A DNA stretch of 64,000 bases from Gemmatimonadota bacterium (GTDB lineage Bacteria; Gemmatimonadota; Gemmatimonadetes; Gemmatimonadales; GWC2-71-9), in NCBI GenBank assembly GCA_040388535.1, contig JAZKBR010000001.1, positions 145,764-209,763 of the forward strand. The letters are read 5' to 3'. Below, one piece after another: positions 46,249 to 53,942 of the stretch. The notes below the pieces were generated by a model. It was not told the origin of the DNA, searched no databases, and saw only the letters and a list, made by a program, of their open reading frames with translations. The position numbers and the translations under genes were made by a program. Numbering within the stretch: the first letter of the stretch is position 1; each line of letters starts with the position of its first letter.

Positions 46249-47334
46249 TTACTGCCCGGAAGGGTGGTCGCGTAGTGTGAGGGAGAGCGAGGTCACCAAT
46301 GCCGCGCTGTTTCGCGACGTGGCCGCCCCATCCGGCCAGATCGCGCCGCCGCTCCGGTACCAGCGTCCTTCCGTCCGCCACTGCACTCCTTCCGGCAACC
46401 GGACATTGAGCCCCGCGGACGCGGAGGTCACGTCGAAGCCTCCGGCCACGGCAACAGGAATGAGCACCCCGTCACGATCGAGATACCGTTCCACCCGAAG
46501 CGCCAATGCACTCGTCGCCGAGAGTCGTGCCTCGCCGATGATCGTCACGCTTCCCCACGTTGCCCGCCGTCCACCATTCAGGCGTTGCCACCCGGCGTCG
46601 GCAGTGGCCCAGATCGTCAGGCCCGAGTCGGGACGCCAGGTGGCCATCAACTGCTGGAAGTTCCGGGTCGCTCCATCGGGTGGCTCACTGCCGAGGTAGG
46701 AGGCCCAGCCGAGCGAAAACTTCGGTCCAACCGCCCAGTCGATCCTGGCGCCAACCGCCTTGCCGCTGTTGTTCTCACTGATGTTCTGCCACCCGTTGAT
46801 CAGGTGCAGCTGGGCGGTCACCTTCGAGCTGGCCGCCCAGGTGGCCTTCACTCCGGTGGAGTAGTACGGCGTGTAGTCCGCAGTGAATGAGCGGGTATAG
46901 GTCGGGTTGTCTCGCGAGATCCATGATTCCTGACCGATATGCGAGAAGTAGATCCCGGCATCGACCCACAAGGCGGGGGCAACGCGCACCCCGGCCACCG
47001 CTTCCTGGATATGCCGTGCCAAGGAGGGCCCACTGTTGCTGCCGATGGTTGGTTCGCCAGCGTAGTTCGCTTGCACCGACGTGCCAGCCTGCAAGGCAAG
47101 CCGCCCGCGAACCCGCTCGCTAGCGACCGTCGCCTCGATATGCGCGAGATTGATGTTGAACTCGTTGTGCCGCACGGCCTGCGTCGTGAAGGCGCGATCG
47201 AAGCTGAGGGGCTGACCGGTATCCCAGGCGTAGTAGCTATCGATGAAGGCGCCGAGACTCACCTGCGGCGCTTGTTGTTGACCGACCAGTGGTGCGGCCA
47301 GCAGGAGGAGCGGGACGAACCGCATGGATCTCAT
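46249..47334 (-). CDS. Outer-membrane beta-barrel (porin) of the Kdp operon
   Basis: A 361-residue protein with a signal peptide (RFVPLLLLAAPLVGQQ) and a sequence of alternating amphipathic beta-strands with aromatic ends, of the putative porin-2 (OmpL-like) type. It starts VSLGAFIDSYYAWDTGQP and has NEFNINLAHIEATVASERVRGRLALQAG, YYSTGVKATWAASSKVTAQLHLINGWQNI and a final strand near LVTSLSLTLRDHPSG. Its ATG overlaps the kdpC stop by 4 bp, so it is translated with the pump. This suggests that it lets potassium through the outer membrane when Kdp is induced. Confidence 0.88.
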   Translation of the reverse strand: MRSMRFVPLLLLAAPLVGQQQAPQVSLGAFIDSYYAWDTGQPLSFDRAFTTQAVRHNEFNINLAHIEATVASERVRGRLALQAGTSVQANYAGEPTIGSNSGPSLARHIQEAVAGVRVAPALWVDAGIYFSHIGQESWISRDNPTYTRSFTADYTPYYSTGVKATWAASSKVTAQLHLINGWQNISENNSGKAVGARIDWAVGPKFSLGWASYLGSEPPDGATRNFQQLMATWRPDSGLTIWATADAGWQRLNGGRRATWGSVTIIGEARLSATSALALRVERYLDRDGVLIPVAVAGGFDVTSASAGLNVRLPEGVQWRTEGRWYRSGGAIWPDGAATSRNSAALVTSLSLTLRDHPSGQ

Positions 47335-47918
47335 TGCCGAGCTCCGGCAGTGAGTTGCATCAGCGCAAGATTAAGCTGCAGCACGTTGACGCGCGGTTCA
47401 CCAAGAACGCCCAGCTGCCGTGCCTCGGTGTGTTGCGCCACCAGGTCGGCAACGACTGCTTCGGCGAGGCCACGCCTGGCAGCAATCCGGCGGACCTGCA
47501 ACAGCGCCGAGGCCGGCGAGATGTGCGGATCGAGCCCACTCGCCGACGAGGTGAGCAAGTCCACGGGGAGTTTGCCTCCAACGATGTGGTTCTCCGCCCG
47601 GAGGGAGATCGCCCGGGCGGCGAGGGTGTCGAGGAGGCCAGGGTTGATCGGACCGAGATTGGATCCCGACGAGGCCGCGCCGTTGTATTCACCGCTCCCT
47701 GTAGCCGACGGTCGGCCGTGGAACCACTCCGCCCCCGTGAATGTCTGGCCGATCAGGGCCGACCCGACCACTGCGCCGTTGTGCGAAATGAGTGATCCTG
47801 CCGCCGCGCCGGGAAAGGCGAGCCGGGCGATACCACTGACGGCCAGCGGATAGACGACGCCAGTGAGCAGCGAGAGCAACAGAAAGAGCAGCAGTGCAGG
47901 ACGAAGTTCCTTGCGCAC
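47331..47918 (-). CDS. kdpC: KdpC, potassium-transporting ATPase subunit C
   Basis: A 195-residue subunit with one N-terminal membrane helix (LLLFLLLSLLTGVVYPLAVSG) and periplasmic domain motifs GSALIGQTFTGAEWFHGRPSATG, SSGSNLGPINP, LTSSASGLDPHISPASALLQ and RVNVLQLNLAL. It stabilises the KdpFABC complex. GTG start 10 bp after kdpB; the stop overlaps the porin start. Confidence 0.96.
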   Translation of the reverse strand: MRKELRPALLLFLLLSLLTGVVYPLAVSGIARLAFPGAAAGSLISHNGAVVGSALIGQTFTGAEWFHGRPSATGSGEYNGAASSGSNLGPINPGLLDTLAARAISLRAENHIVGGKLPVDLLTSSASGLDPHISPASALLQVRRIAARRGLAEAVVADLVAQHTEARQLGVLGEPRVNVLQLNLALMQLTAGARQ

Positions 47919-47928
47919 GAGAAGATCC

Positions 47929-49995
47929 TCAGGTCAGGTGAAGCGCAACCAGCGCCAGGTCGATGAGCTTGATGCCCGCAAAGGGCGCCACGAGCCCACC
48001 GAGGCCATATACCAGCAGATTGCGTCGAAGCAGCGCCGCGGCGCTCGCCGGACGCCAGGCAACCCCGCGCAGCGCGAGTGGAATGAGCACGACAATGATC
48101 AGTGCGTTGAAGATCACGGCCGAGAGCACCGCGCTCGTGGGCGAGGCGAGTCGCATGACGTCGAGGCGCCCGAGTGCCGGGTAGGTCGCTGCGAAGGCCG
48201 CCGGGATGATGGCGAAATATTTGGCGACGTCATTTGACAGCGAGAACGTGGTGAGCGCTCCACGCGTGATCAGCATCTGCTTGCCGGTCTCGACAATCTC
48301 GATGAGCTTGGTCGGATTCGAATCGAGATCGATCAGGTTGCCGGCCTCGCGCGCCGCCTGGGTGCCAGACTGCATGGCAACCGCCACATCGGCCTGTGCC
48401 AACGCTGGCGCGTCATTGGTGCCGTCGCCGGTCATCGCGACCAGACGACCGCCGGCCTGGTACTCGCGAATCAGCGCAAGCTTCGCCTCCGGTGTGGCCT
48501 CGGCGAGATAGTCGTCGACGCCGGCCTCGGCCGCGATTGCGGCGGCAGTGAGGGGATTGTCACCGGTGATCATCACGGTCTTGATCCCCATGCGGCGCAG
48601 TTCATCGAAGCGCTCACGAATGCCGCCCTTCACGATGTCCTTGAGCCGGACCACGCCGAGCACGCGTGCGCCGTCCGCCACGAGCAAGGGCGTGCCACCA
48701 CTCCGGGCGATCTCGGCCACGGCACCACGCACGGGGTCGGTGAGATACCCACCGGCCTGCACCACGAAGCGTTCCACCGCATCCGCAGCGCCCTTTCGAA
48801 CCTGACGCTCGCCGATGTCGACACCACTCATTCTCGTCGTGGCGCTGAATGGAATCGTCACCGAGTCGGTCTGCGGCCGGGCCTCAGTGCCCAGGCGCTC
48901 GGTGGCGAGGGTTACGATACTGCGCCCTTCAGGGGTTTCGTCCGCCATCGAGGCGAGTCGCGCGGCCTCGGCCAGTTCCGATTCGGCCACGCCCGGTGCG
49001 GGCACGAACGCGGTCGCCTGCCGGTTGCCGATGGTGATCGTGCCGGTCTTGTCTAGCAGCAGCACATCCACATCGCCGGCTGCCTCGACCGCCCGGCCGG
49101 ATCGCGCAACGACGTTCTTGCGCAGCATCCGGTCCATGCCGGCGATGCCGATGGCCGAGAGGAGCGCGCCGATCGTAGTAGGGATCAGGCACACGAGCAG
49201 CGCCACCAGCACGGTAAGCGAGACTGCAGTCCCCTGCCCCGATGTCAGTACCGCAAACTCGGAGAACGGCCGCAAGGTGACCACGACGAGCAGGAAGACG
49301 ATCGTCAGGGCCGCGAGCAGGATATCGAGCGCGATCTCGTTGGGGGTCTTCTGCCGCTTGGCCGCTTCGATGAGCCCGATCATCCGGTCCAGGAAGGACT
49401 CACCGGGATCCACCGAGATCCTGACGATGATCCAGTCGGAGAGCACCCGCGTCCCGCCTGTGACAGCGCTCCGGTCACCGCCTGATTCGCGGATCACCGG
49501 CGCGCTCTCGCCGGTCACCGCGCTCTCGTCGACCGAGGCGACGCCTTCGATGACTTCGCCATCGCCCGGCACGAGTTCATCGGCCGCCACGATCACCACA
49601 TCACCCTTGCGCAGGGCGCTCGCGTGGACGGCGCGCACGGTCAGGCGATCGGCCGGATTCGGGAGATGCCGCGCCATCGCTTCCGATCGCGTGCGACGAA
49701 GCGCTGCGGCCTGGGCCCGGCCGCGGCCTTCCGCCATTGCCTCGGCGAAGTTGGCAAAGAGGAGGGTGAACCAGAGCCAGATCGCAATTGCGATCGTGAA
49801 GCCGACCGGGGCGTCGCGCGTACCGAAGAGGCCCGCCACGGCCAGAATGGTGACGAGAACGCTCCCAACCCACACGGTGAACATCACCGGGTTCCGCAAC
49901 TGGGTGCGAGGATGGAGCTTCTTGAACGCATCGCCGATCGCGGTAACGATCAGCGCCGGGTCGAAGAGCCTGGCCGGTGCATGATGGGTGCTCAT
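47929..49995 (-). CDS. kdpB: KdpB, potassium-transporting P-type ATPase subunit B
   Basis: A 688-residue P-type ATPase. The phosphorylation motif DKTGTIT has its Asp at about residue 315. The actuator motif is TGES ([19 protein letters not shown]), with [38 protein letters not shown] and [21 protein letters not shown] in the hinge. N-terminal [15 protein letters not shown] is typical. It provides the energy for high-affinity potassium uptake. Its ATG overlaps the kdpA stop by 4 bp. Confidence 0.97.
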   Translation of the reverse strand: MSTHHAPARLFDPALIVTAIGDAFKKLHPRTQLRNPVMFTVWVGSVLVTILAVAGLFGTRDAPVGFTIAIAIWLWFTLLFANFAEAMAEGRGRAQAAALRRTRSEAMARHLPNPADRLTVRAVHASALRKGDVVIVAADELVPGDGEVIEGVASVDESAVTGESAPVIRESGGDRSAVTGGTRVLSDWIIVRISVDPGESFLDRMIGLIEAAKRQKTPNEIALDILLAALTIVFLLVVVTLRPFSEFAVLTSGQGTAVSLTVLVALLVCLIPTTIGALLSAIGIAGMDRMLRKNVVARSGRAVEAAGDVDVLLLDKTGTITIGNRQATAFVPAPGVAESELAEAARLASMADETPEGRSIVTLATERLGTEARPQTDSVTIPFSATTRMSGVDIGERQVRKGAADAVERFVVQAGGYLTDPVRGAVAEIARSGGTPLLVADGARVLGVVRLKDIVKGGIRERFDELRRMGIKTVMITGDNPLTAAAIAAEAGVDDYLAEATPEAKLALIREYQAGGRLVAMTGDGTNDAPALAQADVAVAMQSGTQAAREAGNLIDLDSNPTKLIEIVETGKQMLITRGALTTFSLSNDVAKYFAIIPAAFAATYPALGRLDVMRLASPTSAVLSAVIFNALIIVVLIPLALRGVAWRPASAAALLRRNLLVYGLGGLVAPFAGIKLIDLALVALHLT

Positions 49996-51725
49996 CGTCC
50001 CACTCCCTGCGTGAGTTGCTGGATCTGTTCGACAATCGGGCCGAGCGCGAGCGCCGGGACGAAGGTCAGCGCGCCAACCAGGATGACCACTCCGATCAGC
50101 ATCGTGACGAAGAGGGGGCCGTGCGTCGGCAGCGTTCCCGCGGAGGCCGGCACCAGCTTCTTCGAGGCGAGGGCACCCGCGATGGCAAGCACCGGCACCG
50201 CGACCATGAAGCGACCGGCGAGCATGGCGAGCCCGAGGAGGATGTTGTAGAAATCGGAATTGGCCGTCAGACCGGCGAAGGCCGAGCCGTTGTTGTTGGA
50301 CGCCGACGAGAAAGCGTAGAGGATTTCACTGAAGCCGTGCGCTCCCGGATTGAGGATGCCGGCGCGGCCCGCCGGGAGGGCGGCGCCGAGCGCGGTTCCC
50401 GCGAGGACCGCGAGCGCCGGAATCAGGATCGCTACCATCACCATCTTCATTTCGTAGGCCTCGATCTTCTTGCCGAGGTACTCAGGCGTGCGGCCGACCA
50501 TCAAGCCGCCGATGAAGACGGTCACCAACGCGAAGAGCAGCATGCCGTAGAGGCCCGAGCCGACGCCACCAAAGACCACTTCGCCCAGCTGCATCAGGAT
50601 CATCGGCACCATGCCGCCGATCGGGGTGAAGGAGTCGTGCATGGCATTCACCGAACCGTTCGACGCGGCCGTGGTGGTGACTGCCCAGAGCGCGGAGTTG
50701 GTGATCCCGAACCGCACTTCCTTTCCCTCCATGTTGCCGCCGGACTGGAGATCGCTCGCCGCGAGCTCGGCGCCGGCCGCCGCGAGCGCCGGAGTACCGC
50801 GCTGTTCTGCCGGCACCGTGACCGCAATTGCCAGCGCGAAGATCACTGCCATCGCGGCGAAGATCGCCCTCCCCTGACGCTTGTCGCGCACCATCAGGCC
50901 GAGGGTGAAGCAGCAGGCCACCGGAATGAGGAGGATCGATACCAGTTCAAGCAGGTTGCTGAACGGGGTGGGATTCTCGAACGGGTGCGCGCTGTTGACG
51001 TTGAAGAAGCCGCCGCCATTGGTGCCGAGCTGCTTGATCGCCACCTGCGAGGCAACCGGGCCGACGGCAATGGCCTGCTTCGCCCCCGACTCGAGCGTGA
51101 TTGCGGTGCGGGCGCCGTCGAAAGTCTGCACCACGCCCTGCGAGACCAGCACGACAGCGAGCAGGAGCGCAAGCGGGAGCAGGACCTTCGTCGTGATCCG
51201 GACCAGGTCCGCCCAGAAGTTGCCGATCGTTGGTGTCGAGTGGCGCGCAAAGCCGCGCAGGAGCGCCGCCATCACGGCTATTCCTGCCGCAGCCGAGACG
51301 AAGTTCTGCACTCCGAGGGCGAGCATTTGCGTCAGGTAGCTGAGTGTCGTCTCACCACCGTACGATTGCCAGTTGGTGTTGGTCACGAAGGAGACGGCAG
51401 TGTTGAAGGCCAGCGCCGAGCCGACACCAGGCAGGTGATCCGGATTGAGCGGCAGCATCCCCTGCATCAGCTGCATCAGGAACACCACCACCAGCCCGGC
51501 ACCCGAGAAGAGGAGCAGCGCTGTCGCATACCGTCCCCAGCTCATCTCGTCGTCCGGGTCCACTCCGGCCACGGCCAGGAGCCAGCGGTCGAGCGGGTCC
51601 GTGAGCCTGGAGAGGAAGGTTCGCTCACCCGAGAGCACCCGCGCCAAGTGAGTCCCGAGCGGCCATCCGAGGCCGACGACGACGATGAGGAAGACTCCGG
51701 TCTGGAGCCAGGCATTGGCCGTCAC
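49992..51725 (-). CDS. kdpA: KdpA, potassium-transporting ATPase subunit A
   Basis: A 577-residue channel-like subunit with about ten membrane helices. Motifs: [49 protein letters not shown] (selectivity filter loop), [30 protein letters not shown] and [26 protein letters not shown]. It binds and conducts potassium. GTG start overlapping the kdpF stop by 4 bp. Confidence 0.97.
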   Translation of the reverse strand: MTANAWLQTGVFLIVVVGLGWPLGTHLARVLSGERTFLSRLTDPLDRWLLAVAGVDPDDEMSWGRYATALLLFSGAGLVVVFLMQLMQGMLPLNPDHLPGVGSALAFNTAVSFVTNTNWQSYGGETTLSYLTQMLALGVQNFVSAAAGIAVMAALLRGFARHSTPTIGNFWADLVRITTKVLLPLALLLAVVLVSQGVVQTFDGARTAITLESGAKQAIAVGPVASQVAIKQLGTNGGGFFNVNSAHPFENPTPFSNLLELVSILLIPVACCFTLGLMVRDKRQGRAIFAAMAVIFALAIAVTVPAEQRGTPALAAAGAELAASDLQSGGNMEGKEVRFGITNSALWAVTTTAASNGSVNAMHDSFTPIGGMVPMILMQLGEVVFGGVGSGLYGMLLFALVTVFIGGLMVGRTPEYLGKKIEAYEMKMVMVAILIPALAVLAGTALGAALPAGRAGILNPGAHGFSEILYAFSSASNNNGSAFAGLTANSDFYNILLGLAMLAGRFMVAVPVLAIAGALASKKLVPASAGTLPTHGPLFVTMLIGVVILVGALTFVPALALGPIVEQIQQLTQGVGR

Positions 51726-51814
51726 TGGAATCGCTCCGGGTTGAGCAGGGCCACCACGAGGTAGACCAGGAGCAGCCCGGCAGCTATGGCAGCAAGGATG
51801 AGAAGCAGCGACAC
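51722..51814 (-). CDS. kdpF: KdpF, small stabilising subunit of KdpFABC
   Basis: A 30-residue single-helix peptide: starts VSLLLILAAIAAGLLLV and continues with [13 protein letters not shown], the hallmark of KdpF (family consensus ends LVYLLxALLRPERF). GTG start at 51814, preceded by AGGGG at a good distance; the TGA overlaps the kdpA GTG by 4 bp. Position at the head of the operon agrees with kdpF elsewhere. It is too short for most gene callers to report. Confidence 0.92.
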   Translation of the reverse strand: MSLLLILAAIAAGLLLVYLVVALLNPERFQ

Positions 51815-51821
51815 AAAGACC

Positions 51822-51839
51822 CCTGTCGAACGAGACAGG
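51822..51839 (-). promoter_or_regulatory. Inverted repeat before kdpF
   Basis: CCTGTC and GACAGG, six bases each with a six-base spacer, directly upstream of kdpF. In the transcript the 3' arm overlaps the ribosome-binding AGGGG, so the hairpin might limit kdpF translation. Alternatively it is an operator, for example for KdpE. Only the symmetry is seen. Confidence 0.35.
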
Positions 51840-51908
51840 AGAATCGTATGGCAGACGGAATCAGGGAGTGGTCAGGGAGGCGGGCGGGGGGATCAGGGAA
51901 ACATCAAG

Positions 51909-52031
51909 ATGGATGGTCGATGGTGGATGTCGGGTGACTGATGCTGGATTGTAGATGCTTTGATCCATCATCCACCATCCATCATCCACCATCCACCATC
52001 CATCATCCATCATCCACCATCCACCATCCCT
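51909..52031. repeat. Heptamer arrays of the GATGGTG/GATGATG type, inverted pair
   Basis: The right array 51962-52031 is about ten tandem 7-bp units of CATCATC, CACCATC and CATCCAC character (ATCCACC/ATCCATC). The left arm 51909-51957 is degenerate (GATGGATGGTCGATGGTGGATG). It lies between the DUF4153 gene stop (52036) and the kdp promoter region. The remaining 51840-51908 shows nothing recognisable. Confidence 0.85.
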
Positions 52032-52035
52032 CTCC

Positions 52036-53769
52036 CTATCGGAAAAGCAGCCGCCCATCCCAATGGCTCAGGATCAGCGAATCGGCGGCGCGTTTGCCGT
52101 CGACCGACCTGAGGAGGAGGGCGCCGGCCCGGCGGCCCGAATCGGCGAGAATGCGTAACGCGCTGGCTGGCACGCCGCGGCCGATGATGAGCGAGTCGCG
52201 ATAGATCGCGAAGAGTGGATGCAGGTCGAAGTGGAGTGTGTCGTGACCAACAGCGACATTGACGATGCCATTGCTGGCGCGGAGCGCTTGCACGGTATCG
52301 GGCCCGACCACGTGGCGTGTGGTGTCGTAGGCGTTCACGGTGGCGAGCCACCGGAAGCCTTCGACCGCGGTGGCCTGACCATCATCGTAGGAGAAGTTGA
52401 ATTCGTTGCGATTGATCCGCGAACGCCCTTGCTCGACGTACGCCGCGCCGGCTAGCGCCATGAGCTTCATGCCCAGGGTGTCTCGCTCCGGCCCATCCCG
52501 GTTGATGCGTGTCCAGTCCACACTCGGGAAGGGCTTCCCGATGCGATCGGCGATTTCACCCTCGGCGCGCCGGTCGATGAGGAACCGGAGGGCCGCACTC
52601 GCCTCGGCCTGGCCGCGCACCGAGTCGGTGTCCGCAAGCATGGCGACAAAGCGTCGTCCCTGACTCTGAATCGAAAGACGCGTGACACTCACAGGACCGA
52701 ACAGCGTGACCAGCAACAGGAAGGAGAGCGTCATCGGAATCAGCTTGATGCTGCTGCCGGGCCGGAGCGAGAAGAGGATGGCAGTGCCCAGCAGCCAGAT
52801 TCCCAGCAACATGCCCAGCGTGCGCGGCTCGGTGAGTCCGTACGGTTCGATGCGCTTCCAGAAGGCGGCAAGGAGCATGAGCGCGGCCGGAATCAGGCCA
52901 AGAAAGAACCAGCGCGCGTAGATCCGGATCCAGCCTTCGTGTTCACTGGATCGCAGCGGCTCTACAAGCAGGTACCCGAGTATTCCGGTGACCGACACAC
53001 TCGCCACCAGCCAGCCGATCCAGCCATTGGGCCACTCCGCGCCGGCGACAATTTTCACGAGGTAGGCGAGCAGGATCAGCAGGTAGACGAACGCCAGCGG
53101 CGTCAGGATGTACTGGGCAAAGACCTTGAGGGCCTTGGGGTACTCGTGGTCGTCGGCGAGGGACTCGAGGTTGTCGGGAATGGTGGAGAGGAAGATCCAG
53201 CTGTTCACGACAAAGCAGGTGACGAACCAGATATCGAGATAGAGATCACCGTCGATGTGAACACCAAAGAGCTTGTCGAGCGCGCCGAGCGCGATCGCGA
53301 CCCCGACGAAGATCACCGCCGAGAAGATTGCCGACTTCAGGAACCCGAGAAAGAGCCGTCGATTGTATTGCCAGAAGGCGACACGCTGATGAATCGCCAC
53401 GAACGGCAGGAATGCCACGGCGAGGTGAAGTGCCGCGGAAAATTGCAGGTAGCGGACGCCATCGCCTCGCTCGTTGAGGCCCTGCCAGTCGAGATAGAAG
53501 AGCACCAGCACAGCCACGCCCGCGAGCAACGACCCGGTACGCACAACCGGAGTCCAGCGCCGGACCTCGGACGTGAGTGTGAGGGCAATGGTGAGTGGCA
53601 ACGCCAGGCCAGCAACAAACCCCACCCGGAGTACGCTTGCATCGGTCTGGTGCCTGGAGGCCAGGATGGCGGCGACAGCGGTGACGGCGCCGGCAGCGAG
53701 GGTCCACGGAAAGCGCTGGAGGACGGCGACGGCGCGCGCCGCGAGAATGTCGATGGACGGGAAACGCAT
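52036..53769 (-). CDS. DUF4153-family multi-spanning membrane protein
   Basis: A 577-residue protein. The first 390 residues form about ten to twelve membrane helices. They carry the DUF4153 pattern: FLGFLKSAIFSAVIFVGVAIALGALDKLFGV, WFVTCFVVNSWIFLSTIPDN, YPKALKVFAQYILTPLAFVYLLILLAYLVKIV and WPNGWIGWLVASVSVTGILGYLL. A soluble C-terminal part (about 395-577) follows. The family has no assigned function. Upstream of the start (53770-53942) lies a palindromic repeat; downstream the stop is 5 bp from a heptamer array. Confidence 0.86.
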   Translation of the reverse strand: MRFPSIDILAARAVAVLQRFPWTLAAGAVTAVAAILASRHQTDASVLRVGFVAGLALPLTIALTLTSEVRRWTPVVRTGSLLAGVAVLVLFYLDWQGLNERGDGVRYLQFSAALHLAVAFLPFVAIHQRVAFWQYNRRLFLGFLKSAIFSAVIFVGVAIALGALDKLFGVHIDGDLYLDIWFVTCFVVNSWIFLSTIPDNLESLADDHEYPKALKVFAQYILTPLAFVYLLILLAYLVKIVAGAEWPNGWIGWLVASVSVTGILGYLLVEPLRSSEHEGWIRIYARWFFLGLIPAALMLLAAFWKRIEPYGLTEPRTLGMLLGIWLLGTAILFSLRPGSSIKLIPMTLSFLLLVTLFGPVSVTRLSIQSQGRRFVAMLADTDSVRGQAEASAALRFLIDRRAEGEIADRIGKPFPSVDWTRINRDGPERDTLGMKLMALAGAAYVEQGRSRINRNEFNFSYDDGQATAVEGFRWLATVNAYDTTRHVVGPDTVQALRASNGIVNVAVGHDTLHFDLHPLFAIYRDSLIIGRGVPASALRILADSGRRAGALLLRSVDGKRAADSLILSHWDGRLLFR

Positions 53770-53789
53770 TTCGGATACCTCCGCAGCGT

Positions 53790-53940
53790 GGGGTCCCGTC
53801 GCAGGGGCGCAGCGTGCTGCGCCCCTACCGGGCCCCGATATATGCGACGAAGGGGGTCCCTCCGCGAGTCGGGATCCCCCTTCGTGCCCGGGGCGAACCC
53901 CGAAGTCCCAACGTGGGCGCCGCGAGCGGCGCCCTTACGA
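53790..53940. repeat. Palindromic intergenic repeats (AGGGGCGCAGC type and GGCGCC type)
   Basis: 53796-53821 is a near-perfect palindrome (AGGGGCGCAG ... CTGCGCCCCT). 53848-53903 holds AGGGGGTCCC ... GGGATCCCCCTT with inner inverse parts, and 53917-53934 reads GGGCGCCGCGAGCGGCGCCC. This differs from the REP cores elsewhere in the window. It fills the gap between nrdJ and the DUF4153 gene and shows no open frame with coding character. Confidence 0.78.
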
Positions 53941-53942
53941 CC

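Noticed and set aside
43542-46280. Long open frames opposite kdpD
   Set aside because: They are antisense shadows in high-GC sequence; kdpD has all its domains in order.
14059-52031. Heptamer arrays as CRISPR arrays
   Set aside because: Units are only 7 bp and contiguous, without spacers, and no cas genes are present.
42573-52035. Transposase, RAYT or integrase linked to the repeats
   Set aside because: No open frame in the window resembles such enzymes; every gap near the repeats was read for it.
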